Counted from the stretch's first letter, positions 1 to 10,382 are shown. The stretch: 46,165 nucleotides of DNA from Planctomycetaceae bacterium UBA2671 (GCA_002359185.1 DEML01000042.1:49020-95184); one strand, 5' to 3'. The notes: generated by a model not told the origin, from the letters alone. Translations and numbers: made by a program.

Positions 1-34
1 TTCCACTAACGTGGAGCGCCCCCACCACCCGTCG

Positions 35-3000
35 ATGATTTTTAGTCGTCATGACCTCTCTGTGGTTTTGTGCTTGTTGGCATTCATCTTTTTTGTGGTT
101 TCATCTGTAAGTTCAATCTATGCTCAGGATAATGTAGCTGTTCCTGGCAAAACGATTGATGATCACTTCGAACGAATTTATGTTCCCGAAGGTTCGCTGG
201 CGGAGTACTGGTCGCATGTGGAACCGGGAGTTCTGGTCGATCGGGCGACGTTTGAGGATCTGCTCAAAAAGTCTGATGAGGTTCTCGAACCGGACAGCGA
301 TCAACCACACGGCATCGTGATGGAGAATGTTGAATACAATGTCGAAATTGTGGGCGATACTCTCAAGATTACAGCCGAGTGTCGACTGACAAAACTAAGA
401 ACCGGATGGGCGACATTGCCTCTGCCATTGAGCGGTGTCTCGTTGTTATCGGCTACTTTTGATAGCCAACCCGCTCCGCTCGGAATGCGTGGAGAGCAGA
501 AGCAGTTGACATTCCTGAGCGACTTTGTCGGCTCGAAATCTTTAACTCTTACCATGTCCGTACCGATTTCACGAGTCGGAACCGACGAACTGGCTTCCAT
601 GACATTGCTCCCCAATGTGGCCTCTTCAATGACAGTCGCCATTGCTCAGGGGAGACACTTGCGAATCAATGGAGCCGAAGTCGAAACCGAGCAGGACGAA
701 GCGGTTGCCCGGACCGTGAAGATTCCAACCGGAGGCATGCGAGTGATTCAACTGCGGTGGACGGATGCATTGGGCGAATCACTCGATGAATCGCTCGTGT
801 TTGCTCAAACCGTGTATGCCATCGGTGTTGAGCGGGACAGTCTCGACTGGCAGACGCTGACGCAAATCGATCTCTACGGGAAGCGTTTTACCCGACTCGA
901 ATTCACGGTGCCGAACAGTCTGGAAATCACATCCGTCTCTGTGCCCGGTCTGCAGGCCTGGGATTTACAGGATGATCCAGAAGATCCGAATCGGACATTG
1001 ATCACGCTCACGTTTCGGGAACCGATACCGCAGCGGGCACGCATCGAAATGCACGGCGTGCAACTGACTCAGCAGGAAAGTGAATGGACCGTCGCCTCAC
1101 TCCGGCTCAAAGGAGCCACGACTCATACAGGCGGACTGGCAATTTCTGCACCCTCACAAATCCGCATCAAGACATTGACTCTCGATGGCATTCGACCCGC
1201 GACGCGAAGCTGGAAGCCGGTTGAGGATTATACACCTCGCGGCCCTATACAGTTTTATGATATCTGGAATTCCGAGTTCGTTTTTCGAATTACTTCAGAC
1301 GAAACCAGTAGAGAAGTTCAGGCCGCGGTTTCGCATCGGCTGGAAATCAGCGAAGTGACTTCGCACCTGTCTTCCGTCTTTACGCTGCAGTCTCTGTTCG
1401 CACCGTTGTTTGAGTTGAAGGTCGATCTTCCAGCTGGCTGGACGATTGCGGATGTGCAAACTGAGGGGACTCAACTGGAATGGCAATATCTATCTCAGGG
1501 GGAAGCAGGATCGCGGATCAGTATTCCTCTGCAGCCACCGTTGCAGCCTGGGCAAACTCGTTCCATTTCAATCGCGGTCGAACAACCATTCGAGGATGCT
1601 GAACTTGGTCAGCAGGCCACGACCATCGCATTGCCGGAAATTCGAATTGATGACGTGAAAATCCTGGAAGGCTCTTACAGTGTCGCCGCTGATTTTCGGC
1701 TCGATGTGGTGCCGGTCGATGTGAAAGGAATGGACCCGACTCATCTGGGGACGCCGAATGAGCGGTTTGGATATCGTTATCAGAATGCCCATATCGGTGG
1801 TGAATTTCAGATTCAACGCAAGCCGACTCGCTTCAATGCAACGCGAATGACGCTCGTCGATGTCGATGAAGATAGCGTGATGCTCTCGTATCAGGCGACT
1901 TTGGAAATCAGTGGTGGAGGATTGCGGAACCTGCGGGTCACGCTGCCGAAGAAACTGGAAACGACTGCAGAGTTCGTAGCCGGGGGACCGTTTCGGATTT
2001 CGCGGCAGGCGCAGTCCACGACAGAGGATGAGACTATCTGGAATTTAACATTTGATCGCTATCTCACAGGAGTTTTACCGCTTTCGCTGCAGGTTGTCAT
2101 TCCCAGCGAAGGTGATGAGGACATTGTGATTCCGGAAATCTTTTTTGAAGGAGCCGAGTTGCAGGATGATTATCTTGCGTTCCTGGCTGATGAGGATCAG
2201 TATCTCGATGTGCAAGTGCTGAACGCCAAAGGGACAGCCGTCTCTCCAGTGGACCCGGCTGACATGCCGATCGCCTCTTCACAGGGACGAAAACGGGTTG
2301 TGGCGGGATATCACTTGATTGAGCCCGGTGCGATTGCGACTTTGTCCATCGATAAATTTGATGCTGCCCCGATTCCGACGGCTATCGGTCAAATGCTCGA
2401 AATCGAAACCGTCTGGAAGCAAGCGACCCACATGCAACAGCAGGCCGAGCTGACGTTCGCTGCGGTCGGCGTGCAGAATCTACTGGTCAAGTTGCCTGCG
2501 AATGCGCGTTTGTGGTCTGCTACTGTCGATAATGTTCCCGTCACTGCTCGTAAAGATGGAGATGGGTTTCACATTCCTGTCCCGCCTGCTCAGGGACAGA
2601 ATTATCAACGGAAATTGCGACTACTCTACACTCCGAAAGCGATTGAGAATTCTCAGGCTGGTTTCGGAGTGCAGGCGATTCCTGCGCCCGAGTTTGCGAT
2701 TCAGGTTGGTCAAGGAGAGATTCAGCCGCTCTATGTACTGGTGACGAACTGGGTGGTACATCACGATCCAGAGTCAATCGTGATGCCAGTTTCGGACGAC
2801 GTGGAATTAGCCGAGCAGCATTCGACGTCTACCTGGCTGGGACGTGTGATCGAAAAAATCCGTTCTCAAAGCTGGATGACACTCGCTCAGAATCTGGGCA
2901 TCGGCTTACTTCTGCTGCTCATTCCAATCGGCCTGGCAAAACTGATTCAGATGGGGGTGATCACGCTGCAATCAGGTGAGGTCCGTCCCACTCTGTGGAT

Positions 3001-6000
3001 TTTGTTCGGCGTGGTAGTGGTCGGCAGCTTGGGGATCTTTTCGTTGCTGTTGACAAAATCGGTGCAAAGTCCAGTTAGGATCGCCTCTTCGAGATCATCT
3101 TCAGATTATACAGATGAGTATTACGCTGGGGCAGAAGGCATGGTTGTGGATTCCGAATGGGAAGGGCAGAGCGATGGTGCCGGAAAAGCCTCGAACTTCG
3201 ACTCAGGGTGGACAACGAATGGTTCAACTTCTTCTGAATCTCTGAAAAGCGAATTAGCAACAATAGATCGGCCAGCAGACTTTACTGAACCAATGAGTGG
3301 TCCTGAGCCTCCGCTAGCAGAGCAGCCTGGGGAGGCGAAACCGACTTCTGAGGAAAAAGCGAAGCAATGGGATTCGTTGTCTGATCGTCGTGCCAGAACT
3401 GCAGCACCGAATGCTCCTGCTGATGCTCTCGGATTAGATAAAAAGTTTGGTGAGATTGAAGAACTGGAGCGAAAGAAAGATCAACTCACCAAGGAAATGG
3501 TGACTGAAGAAGCGGAAGTACGACAGCAAATGGAAATACTTGGAGAAGTTGAAGTGGAGCCTGGGTTTCAGCAAGTAAATATCGACGCTGACGCAGGACG
3601 GACCATATTGGCACAACGGGGATCAAGTCGAAACGACGGCCTCCTCTCCTTGCCAGTCCGTTTGCAGATTCCCGGCAACATGATCACTACTCGGCTGCAG
3701 AGTTTTCGGGCTTCTTCGGTTGCGAATGTGCGGATAATTTCGGAAGAGTTTACCAGTCAGATTCGCTGGTTGATTGCCGCAGTCGGATTGTTGTTGCTCT
3801 GGTTGATTCGCGATGCCTCCCGAGCTCTCCGGGCGGCTGTTGTTGTCGCATTGGTCGGGATTCCGATTGCACTGACGGGCATCATCCCTGAAATTGCGTA
3901 TCCGCTCGTCGAAGGCTGTTTGCTGGGAGTGCTGGTTGGTGTCTGTCTGTGGATTGCTCTCAAGCTGATTCATCTTCTGACCTACTCCTGTCGTAAAGTT
4001 TGTGGCTGGTTGTGGAGTACTCGTCATTCGATAGCCGCCACGACCATTTTATGTGTATTGAGCCTGTCGGTTACCTCGTCGGTTCAGGCCAAAGACGTGG
4101 TGATGCCTCAAACCCAACAAAATGCTCAACCCGCACAGCAGGCACCACCCGTTCAACAGGCGGAGATCGTCATTCCCTGTCCGCCACCAGAACCTGCGAA
4201 AATTCCGCTCGTCTTTCCTTACAAACAGGGAGCTTCTCCCCTGGCAACCGAGCGGGTGTATGTGCCGAAAGATATTTATCTGAAGTTGTGGAAGAATGCG
4301 AATCCCGATGATACTCTGGAATCGTCTCCGATTGATTACCAGTTGAGCGAAGCTTCCTACTCGGCTCGCATCATTGCGGGGCAGGCGAATGCGAAAAATC
4401 ATACCGTCGAGTTGAAAGCCCGGTATGTGGTTCGCAGTTATCGGAATCAGGAACAACTGGTTCCGCTGCCGATTGGAGCCTTGCTGCTCGACAAGGTCGA
4501 AGTCGATGGCCAACCCATGGCGGCCAGTATCGATAATGCTCAAAGTCCGTCGGTTTTAATCACCGGTAAGGGGCTGCATCTGGTCGATGCCACTTTCCGC
4601 TTCCCGGCCAGTGCGATTGGAATCGCTGGTCAGTTTCAGTTGAATCTGTTGCCAGTCGCTTCTGGAGCAATGACGTTCGAACTGCCCGCGGAAAATCTCC
4701 AGTTACGCATTAACGAAGGATCAATTCCATATCAGTTGATTGAACGGGAAGGGAAGACGTTTGCCGAGTTCGCCATCACTGCCGGGGGAGCGTTGAATAT
4801 TGCCTGGCAGCCGAAGGTGTCGACAACTCAACTGCAGTTCCTCTCCAGCGAATCGACTCGACAGGTGCTTATTCGCGAAGTGGGTGTCGAACTGCGATAC
4901 ACGTTCCAGTTCGATATCGCTCAGGGAAGTTTTTCCGAACTCGAATTTGAAATGCCAGCGAACGTCGCGCTGAAATCGCTCGAAGGAGCAGACTTGGCCG
5001 GCTGGCAAAAGCAGGCGGATGGTCGTTTGCGGGTGCTGCTGAAACGCTCGGTCGATGACCGGACGCTGCTCACAATGTCGCTGTTCGCACCGTTAACGGT
5101 GTCATCGGAACGTCAGCGGTTTGTCTGTCCTGATGTGATTCCTCAAGGGATTACCCGGGAAATTGGCAGTTGGGCGGTCGGCTGGGAGTCTCTGCTCGAT
5201 GTTGTGTTCGTCGAAACGAACGGCGTGCGTCAATTGCAGAATAACGAATTTCGTCCGCTAGATGACAAACGAACCATCTCCGAAATTCAGCGGGTCTATC
5301 GCTTCTCCAGCCGTCCACAGGGGTTGACTCTCGAAATCAAACGTGAACCTTCGCAGGCCGATGTGAAACAGTACTCACTGGTCGATCTGCAACCTCATAA
5401 GACGCACATCGTCTCAATTATCGATGCCAACCTGCAGGGAGCGGCTCGTCTGGCGGTCGATCTTGAGTTACCCGAAAACATGCAGCCGATTGAAATCAAT
5501 GGTGATGATGTTCAAGACTGGTTTGTCACTCAACCGGAAGGTCAGGCGAATACCGTGCTGACGATTCTGTTTTCTCAACCTCGACAGGGAAATGCCCGGC
5601 TGGTAGTTCGCGGGTTTATCCAGCAGGAAAACAGCCTGCAGGAGAGCATTCCCGTGCGAGGCGTGCGGATGCTGGGGGCGACGCGTTCGACGGAGTATCT
5701 GGCTGTTGGTGCAGCCGAGATGTACGGTTTGACTGTCGCCGAGGCGGGTAACTCGCAAACGATCGCTCCTGATCGATTGCCTACGGTTCTCACATCCGTC
5801 GCCAAATTTCCGATTCGCATTGGTTTCCTCAATAATTTGAGCACTGCTCAGAATGTGCAGATTCGGCTCAAGCGGGAGCAGGCTCAGGTGAAAGCGGATT
5901 CGGTGACATTAATCGCTGTCTCGGAAGCCTCGATTGATTACGGTTTGTCGCTCGAGTGGAATATCTCAAAAGCGGCGACAGATCGGTTTGCCTTCATTGG

Positions 6001-8407
6001 GCCGAAATGGATGAAGGATCGTATCGAATTCACCGCTGCAGATTTGCGTCAGGTCATCACGGTCGATCTGGATGAACAACGCACGAAATGGATTCTGGAA
6101 ACGCGAACTTCACATGGCGATCAATTCTTTGCGACGGCTGTCATCTCGGTCCCTTACCCTGAAGATCGAACCGTGCGAACTCCTTCGCTGCAGTTAGTGG
6201 AGACCGAGGCCGACGCTGCTGATGACAAGTCGACTGCGCCTCTGGATATTCAAGGGCATTACGTCGTGCTCGCCAATTTGGGTCGACAAACACTCGAGCC
6301 GATTTCCAATCATAGTTCCAAACTGGTCTCACGACGGGAGTTGCCCATCGAGATTCCCGAAGACCTTGCCCGTCAGGCGGTCGAATTTGTGCGAGTCACA
6401 CCTCAAGTGGTTCCCTCCTGGGAATTAAAACCGCTCGAAGAACAGGAATCTCCTGCCGCTACCATTTTCCTGGCAGAGTTGATGACGGTTCTCGATCGTC
6501 AGGGAACCTATCGAACGACTGCCACTTACACGGTGAAGAATCGTCGCCGTCAATTCCTGCCGATCGTGCTGCCTGAAGCGACCGAGTTGATATCGGTTCT
6601 CGTGAATGGCAAAGCGGCTCGGGCAACCCGGCACACAATCGATGGAAAGTCTGCCCAACTGATTCCACTCCCCCCAGCCAGTGCGGCTGATCTGGCGTTT
6701 GATGTGCGGGTGGTGACTCAGGGAAAACTGTCACGCGGATTCGGTGCGGCTTGGATGGGAACCTCAATTTCGCTGGAACGTCCGGATGTACTCTCGCCCG
6801 AAGCCTCTGCGGAATTCGGCATTCCGGTCATGCACTCGATCTGGAAAGTGAGCACGCCGGATGATTATTACATCTCGGCTGTTCGGGGCGATGGCTCGAA
6901 CATGAACGAAACCGAAAGTCAGGAAGTGAGCGAAGTTCGCCTGCGGAATCGACTGCAGGAACTCTCAGAACTTTCGAGTATCGTGAGACGGAAGTCGAGT
7001 TCTTACAATCAGAAGTTGCAGGCGGCTTCTAATTTGAAAGGACTCAAACAGGCATTGGAAAATGCTCCTGCACAAACAGGAGTCTCCGATCAGCAACGGC
7101 AGCAGCAGGTCGAGGTGATTGACGAAGCGGTTGATAGTCTGAATCGACTTGAAGGTTCACCTGCGCTGGAAAACGGGCGTCAAAATGTCAATCCACAATC
7201 TCTCGGACGGCTCTTTATTCTCGGCTGCAATAACGATATTTTGGCCGAGAATGGAAAAGCTGGTCTGGGAGTCGATAAGGCAAGTCCAGGTGCTGAAGGC
7301 GAATCTCTGGATGATGATGTGAAGCTGCGGTTTGATTTGAAGCAACTCAATCCGTCAAAACCGCAATCCGAGACGAAGCCGGCTCTCAAAGGGAAGGCGG
7401 CTGAGCAAGGTCAGAACGAACTCGAAAATCGCCGTTCCCTGCTGGAAGAGAACACTCGCAAAAATACCGAGTTTCTCAAGCAGCAACAGCAACGTGAGCA
7501 GATCGACTACAATTCCAATGGTTTCATGGATCCACTTTCAAGAAGTGGAGATTTCGATGGCGATGGCAACAGTGACCTGTCCATTCTCAACAGCACAAAT
7601 GGTGCGTATGGAATTCAACCGAATGGTCCACCTCTGGGATGGAGAAGCTCGACACTTGAGTGGGATGATGACGGTAAACCACAACAGGGGAGGATTCCTA
7701 TGTTTGCCAATCCTATGAATTCAAATGGATTGATAATTGCGGATGAATATGTAGCAAATCAATCTCGCGGTGGCAGTAATATTAATCGTTATTATGCAGA
7801 TGTGCCAAATGTGGCCGGTCAGCCGAACAATGGAATTCCGATGTATCGCGGACACCATTATAACACCGGGGATTTCGATGATCTGATGATTGTACCGAAT
7901 AATCCACAGCGTGGCCTGGAACGTCAGGTGGAGTTGTATGACTTCGCAATTGTCGGTCAGGATGATGTCGTCTCTTACGGGCGGGCATCGGGTGAAGCGA
8001 CCGGTAAACCAACTGCTGTCATTCCACAGCAGTGGACCACCGCTGGTGGACTTTCGATTCCCGTCAGCCTGCCGACTTACGAGAATGTGACGGTCTTCTC
8101 GAAAGTGGGTGGGAATCCTCAATTGACGATCCGTGTACAATCCCGCACCTTTCTGCAAACCGGCCTCGGCTGGGTCTGGACGATTCTCTGCGGAGCATTC
8201 GTCCTGTGGCTGCTGCTCAGCTGCCGAGCGTTAGCCGAAGGCCGCCGGGTTCGCGAAACCGCTCTCGGATTGATGATCGCCGGTTTGGTCGGCTTCGCAG
8301 TTCTTTCTGGATTACTCGCCTGGTTCGGACTGCTGCTGGCTGCACTTTCGAGTATCGTCTATGTGGTTGCCCCTCGGCGTGGTTTTAGAAAAGCTGAGCA
8401 AGCATAA
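35..8407 (+). CDS. Giant secreted/membrane protein made of two fused homologous halves, function unknown
   Basis: About 2,790 residues. The ATG at 35 gives a clean signal peptide ending near the alanine of IYAQ; a GTG at 11 is an alternative, and the frame is open to the window edge. Positions below count from the GTG at 11. Half one (about 1-1340) has beta-rich domains beginning at IYVPEGSLAEYW, two membrane helices near 960-1018, an acidic low-complexity and coiled-coil stretch (1040-1200), then a GLLSLPVRL module followed by several helices (1250-1340). Half two repeats this order: a signal-peptide-like helix near 1337-1361, a VYVPKDIYLKLW start near 1415, long beta region, helical/Gln-rich stretch (2310-2510), a GGLSIPVSL module near 2680 and C-terminal membrane helices. 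A DFDGDGNSD calcium-loop-like motif lies at 2514-2522. I recognise no enzyme domain. An envelope or surface role is inference from the signal peptide and helices. Confidence 0.9.
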   Translation: MIFSRHDLSVVLCLLAFIFFVVSSVSSIYAQDNVAVPGKTIDDHFERIYVPEGSLAEYWSHVEPGVLVDRATFEDLLKKSDEVLEPDSDQPHGIVMENVEYNVEIVGDTLKITAECRLTKLRTGWATLPLPLSGVSLLSATFDSQPAPLGMRGEQKQLTFLSDFVGSKSLTLTMSVPISRVGTDELASMTLLPNVASSMTVAIAQGRHLRINGAEVETEQDEAVARTVKIPTGGMRVIQLRWTDALGESLDESLVFAQTVYAIGVERDSLDWQTLTQIDLYGKRFTRLEFTVPNSLEITSVSVPGLQAWDLQDDPEDPNRTLITLTFREPIPQRARIEMHGVQLTQQESEWTVASLRLKGATTHTGGLAISAPSQIRIKTLTLDGIRPATRSWKPVEDYTPRGPIQFYDIWNSEFVFRITSDETSREVQAAVSHRLEISEVTSHLSSVFTLQSLFAPLFELKVDLPAGWTIADVQTEGTQLEWQYLSQGEAGSRISIPLQPPLQPGQTRSISIAVEQPFEDAELGQQATTIALPEIRIDDVKILEGSYSVAADFRLDVVPVDVKGMDPTHLGTPNERFGYRYQNAHIGGEFQIQRKPTRFNATRMTLVDVDEDSVMLSYQATLEISGGGLRNLRVTLPKKLETTAEFVAGGPFRISRQAQSTTEDETIWNLTFDRYLTGVLPLSLQVVIPSEGDEDIVIPEIFFEGAELQDDYLAFLADEDQYLDVQVLNAKGTAVSPVDPADMPIASSQGRKRVVAGYHLIEPGAIATLSIDKFDAAPIPTAIGQMLEIETVWKQATHMQQQAELTFAAVGVQNLLVKLPANARLWSATVDNVPVTARKDGDGFHIPVPPAQGQNYQRKLRLLYTPKAIENSQAGFGVQAIPAPEFAIQVGQGEIQPLYVLVTNWVVHHDPESIVMPVSDDVELAEQHSTSTWLGRVIEKIRSQSWMTLAQNLGIGLLLLLIPIGLAKLIQMGVITLQSGEVRPTLWILFGVVVVGSLGIFSLLLTKSVQSPVRIASSRSSSDYTDEYYAGAEGMVVDSEWEGQSDGAGKASNFDSGWTTNGSTSSESLKSELATIDRPADFTEPMSGPEPPLAEQPGEAKPTSEEKAKQWDSLSDRRARTAAPNAPADALGLDKKFGEIEELERKKDQLTKEMVTEEAEVRQQMEILGEVEVEPGFQQVNIDADAGRTILAQRGSSRNDGLLSLPVRLQIPGNMITTRLQSFRASSVANVRIISEEFTSQIRWLIAAVGLLLLWLIRDASRALRAAVVVALVGIPIALTGIIPEIAYPLVEGCLLGVLVGVCLWIALKLIHLLTYSCRKVCGWLWSTRHSIAATTILCVLSLSVTSSVQAKDVVMPQTQQNAQPAQQAPPVQQAEIVIPCPPPEPAKIPLVFPYKQGASPLATERVYVPKDIYLKLWKNANPDDTLESSPIDYQLSEASYSARIIAGQANAKNHTVELKARYVVRSYRNQEQLVPLPIGALLLDKVEVDGQPMAASIDNAQSPSVLITGKGLHLVDATFRFPASAIGIAGQFQLNLLPVASGAMTFELPAENLQLRINEGSIPYQLIEREGKTFAEFAITAGGALNIAWQPKVSTTQLQFLSSESTRQVLIREVGVELRYTFQFDIAQGSFSELEFEMPANVALKSLEGADLAGWQKQADGRLRVLLKRSVDDRTLLTMSLFAPLTVSSERQRFVCPDVIPQGITREIGSWAVGWESLLDVVFVETNGVRQLQNNEFRPLDDKRTISEIQRVYRFSSRPQGLTLEIKREPSQADVKQYSLVDLQPHKTHIVSIIDANLQGAARLAVDLELPENMQPIEINGDDVQDWFVTQPEGQANTVLTILFSQPRQGNARLVVRGFIQQENSLQESIPVRGVRMLGATRSTEYLAVGAAEMYGLTVAEAGNSQTIAPDRLPTVLTSVAKFPIRIGFLNNLSTAQNVQIRLKREQAQVKADSVTLIAVSEASIDYGLSLEWNISKAATDRFAFIGPKWMKDRIEFTAADLRQVITVDLDEQRTKWILETRTSHGDQFFATAVISVPYPEDRTVRTPSLQLVETEADAADDKSTAPLDIQGHYVVLANLGRQTLEPISNHSSKLVSRRELPIEIPEDLARQAVEFVRVTPQVVPSWELKPLEEQESPAATIFLAELMTVLDRQGTYRTTATYTVKNRRRQFLPIVLPEATELISVLVNGKAARATRHTIDGKSAQLIPLPPASAADLAFDVRVVTQGKLSRGFGAAWMGTSISLERPDVLSPEASAEFGIPVMHSIWKVSTPDDYYISAVRGDGSNMNETESQEVSEVRLRNRLQELSELSSIVRRKSSSYNQKLQAASNLKGLKQALENAPAQTGVSDQQRQQQVEVIDEAVDSLNRLEGSPALENGRQNVNPQSLGRLFILGCNNDILAENGKAGLGVDKASPGAEGESLDDDVKLRFDLKQLNPSKPQSETKPALKGKAAEQGQNELENRRSLLEENTRKNTEFLKQQQQREQIDYNSNGFMDPLSRSGDFDGDGNSDLSILNSTNGAYGIQPNGPPLGWRSSTLEWDDDGKPQQGRIPMFANPMNSNGLIIADEYVANQSRGGSNINRYYADVPNVAGQPNNGIPMYRGHHYNTGDFDDLMIVPNNPQRGLERQVELYDFAIVGQDDVVSYGRASGEATGKPTAVIPQQWTTAGGLSIPVSLPTYENVTVFSKVGGNPQLTIRVQSRTFLQTGLGWVWTILCGAFVLWLLLSCRALAEGRRVRETALGLMIAGLVGFAVLSGLLAWFGLLLAALSSIVYVVAPRRGFRKAEQA

Positions 8408-8420
8408 TAAGGCTATCGTC

Positions 8421-8540
8421 AGGCGAGCCGTGCTAGTCATGGCACGGTTATTGTCATGATCATTGTGGAGATGATTGATACCCGACTATCCCGTCGAAAT
8501 TGATCGAACGTACCCGTCGCATCACTGCGACGGCTCGCCT
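8421..8540. repeat. Inverted repeat downstream of the giant gene, with inner hairpin
   Basis: Ten-base arms AGGCGAGCCG (8421-8430) and CGGCTCGCCT (8531-8540) are perfect reverse complements. Inside, CCGTCGCA-TCAC-TGCGACGG (8514-8533) forms a perfect 8-bp hairpin. The element lies between the ends of two convergent genes, so it may help termination, but no long T-run follows. The GAGCCG core also occurs in the inverted repeat at 8954-9023. Confidence 0.65.
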
Positions 8541-8560
8541 TTTCAATTATAACACCCGAC

Positions 8561-8902
8561 TCAAAACAGCTTTGCTTCTGGATAGAGCTTTGTCAGCATA
8601 ACTTTCCTGAGCCAGAGCAACGCGATCAGAATTAACAGTTTGATCCAGATCAATGGCGAAGATTGCTGCCAGGCTTCGCGAAAGTCGGTAATTCCGAACA
8701 GCAGGAATGTGAACGCATACCAGAGTTCCAGCTTGGATTTTCGATGCTGTAAAAATCGCATCAGGACAAGAATCGCAAACACAACCCAGGCGACGCCTTC
8801 GGCGATGTTAAACCAGTGATAGACAATTGAAAACCACGAAGTGTCAGTCACATCGTATTGCCACCAGACATTGCGAAAGAGAATGCTGGTGAGGTCGTTC
8901 AT
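8561..8902 (-). CDS. Small multi-pass membrane protein, unknown function
   Basis: 113 residues, with three hydrophobic segments (roughly residues 25-48, 60-72 and 80-97) separated by short basic or acidic loops, so it is predicted to be an inner-membrane protein. The sequence is Trp-rich. No family is recognised. It is flanked by inverted repeats on both sides and converges with the giant gene upstream on the map. The ribosome binding site is weak. Amino-acid composition is sensible for a membrane protein and no larger competing frame exists here, so I accept it as real but cannot assign a role. Confidence 0.65.
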   Translation of the reverse strand: MNDLTSILFRNVWWQYDVTDTSWFSIVYHWFNIAEGVAWVVFAILVLMRFLQHRKSKLELWYAFTFLLFGITDFREAWQQSSPLIWIKLLILIALLWLRKVMLTKLYPEAKLF

Positions 8903-8953
8903 GAATTCAATATTCTACGATAGGATGGACCTCAAACAAAAGACATTACAATT

Positions 8954-9023
8954 GTGCCACGGCTCTGTGAGCCGTGCATGTAGTTGTCGAGTGTAACTCA
9001 CACGGCTCGCAGAGCCGTGGCAC
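8954..9023. repeat. 23-bp inverted repeat (REP-like)
   Basis: Arms 8954-8976 and 9001-9023 are reverse complements with one mismatch, built on the words GTGCCACGGCTC and GAGCCGTGGCAC, with a 24-base loop. It lies between the 3' end of the secreted-protein gene and the 5' end of the small membrane gene, both on the minus strand. It may be a terminator or a dispersed palindromic element. Confidence 0.75.
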
Positions 9024-9047
9024 CGATTGATTTGTAAGTGCAAATAT

Positions 9048-10382
9048 TTACTGCCCAACTGGTTCAAACTCGATCGATTCCACCATCGACAGGTCGCGGC
9101 TGTTGAGGATTTCGATGTTGTTGCCTTCGACTGCGAAGACAAACGAAACCTGACGGCCATCTTCTGCTGCACACAGGTAGTAAATCCAGACCATCTCCAA
9201 ACCATTCGCAGAGCCGGAGGCGACGACGCGGTAGATGTAGTTGCCGGAGTTCACTTCGACCACACCTTTATCGACGATGCTTGAAAGCGATTCGCCGAGA
9301 GAGGCTTTGATATCGCTTTCGAATTTCTCAGGTGCGACATGCTGGCCGGGAGCGGCGCTGCCGATTTTGGCGATGTTGCACTGGCTGATCAGGCTGCCGT
9401 TATCGACCATGCGGAGTACGGCCACTTCAGGGATTTCCTGAAAGACATACCAGTTGCGATCGTGAATCAGGCTGATGTTCCAGTGCTTCGATTTGAACAG
9501 TAACAGTTTGGAAATTTCGGGCAGGTCGAACGGGATGTTGGCGATCTGATTTTCTGAAATCGTCACACTCGGGCTGACTTTGCGTTGCCAGGAAACATTG
9601 GCCGTCACTTCCATGCCGGGAGAAACGGTACTGACGGATCGTTTTTCGAGTTGTTCCATTTTCAGTGAAGTCAGTAATTGATTAGCGATATCGAAGGTTG
9701 CTGTGCCTTTAATCGAAACTTCCGTCAATGCTCCGATTGTTGCTCCGGCGACTTTTCCCTTGAATTCAATCGTGGCAATTTGATCTTTGACGGCAATTAA
9801 TTTTCCAGACATTTCCACCGAGGTTGCCGCTTCAATGCCGACGAACATCTGAGCGGCCCAGTCGGGAACTTTCCAGGTTTCTTCGAGTTCGACATCGGAA
9901 GAGGGCAACAAGGCCAGTAATGCGAGAGGGTCTCCCGGGATGGTGATCAAATCGAGATCGTGCCGTCGCATTGGCATCTTGGGAGCATATTGCAGCAACC
10001 CTTCCCGCTGACCTTCGCAGATGACTTCGCGAACGAGCGAGGAGAGCGTCAGGTTGGTCACTTGATTTTTGACTTTGATGTTCGAGCGGGCGTTGTCGTA
10101 AAGTCGGAAGGATCGCCAGGCTCGTTCATCCCGCCCGGCTGAGGGGAGGCGACGTTCGTAGAAGGTGAGAGAAGCCTGTACTTCGAGAGGCAGATCGAGG
10201 TCTTTCTTCTCCTGTGTTGGGGTTTTGAGAGTTCCTTGACCCTGCACCTGGGCAGTCACTTGCAGAGTTCGTGTGTCGGCAAGCGGTTCACGCAGGGAAT
10301 AGGACTGAGCCAATAAAGTCGGACTGGAACCAGCACCTGCGATAACCAGCAACACTCCTGCCATCACGATATATAATCTCAT
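9048..10382 (-). CDS. Secreted protein of unknown function
   Basis: 444 residues from the ATG at 10382, chosen because AAGGA lies eight bases upstream; an ATG nine bases earlier has no such site. The N-terminus is a signal peptide (hydrophobic stretch then LLAQ), so export is predicted. The mature protein is mostly beta strand with alternating hydrophobic residues. The middle (about 195-275) contains strand repeats like IKGTATFDIANQLLTSLKMEQ, as in lipid- or beta-barrel-associated proteins. The last 130 residues read like a lipoprotein LpqN/PsbP-type alpha/beta domain (HDRNWYVF, then paired strands), which is a resemblance only. No catalytic motif is visible. Confidence 0.85.
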   Translation of the reverse strand: MRLYIVMAGVLLVIAGAGSSPTLLAQSYSLREPLADTRTLQVTAQVQGQGTLKTPTQEKKDLDLPLEVQASLTFYERRLPSAGRDERAWRSFRLYDNARSNIKVKNQVTNLTLSSLVREVICEGQREGLLQYAPKMPMRRHDLDLITIPGDPLALLALLPSSDVELEETWKVPDWAAQMFVGIEAATSVEMSGKLIAVKDQIATIEFKGKVAGATIGALTEVSIKGTATFDIANQLLTSLKMEQLEKRSVSTVSPGMEVTANVSWQRKVSPSVTISENQIANIPFDLPEISKLLLFKSKHWNISLIHDRNWYVFQEIPEVAVLRMVDNGSLISQCNIAKIGSAAPGQHVAPEKFESDIKASLGESLSSIVDKGVVEVNSGNYIYRVVASGSANGLEMVWIYYLCAAEDGRQVSFVFAVEGNNIEILNSRDLSMVESIEFEPVGQ

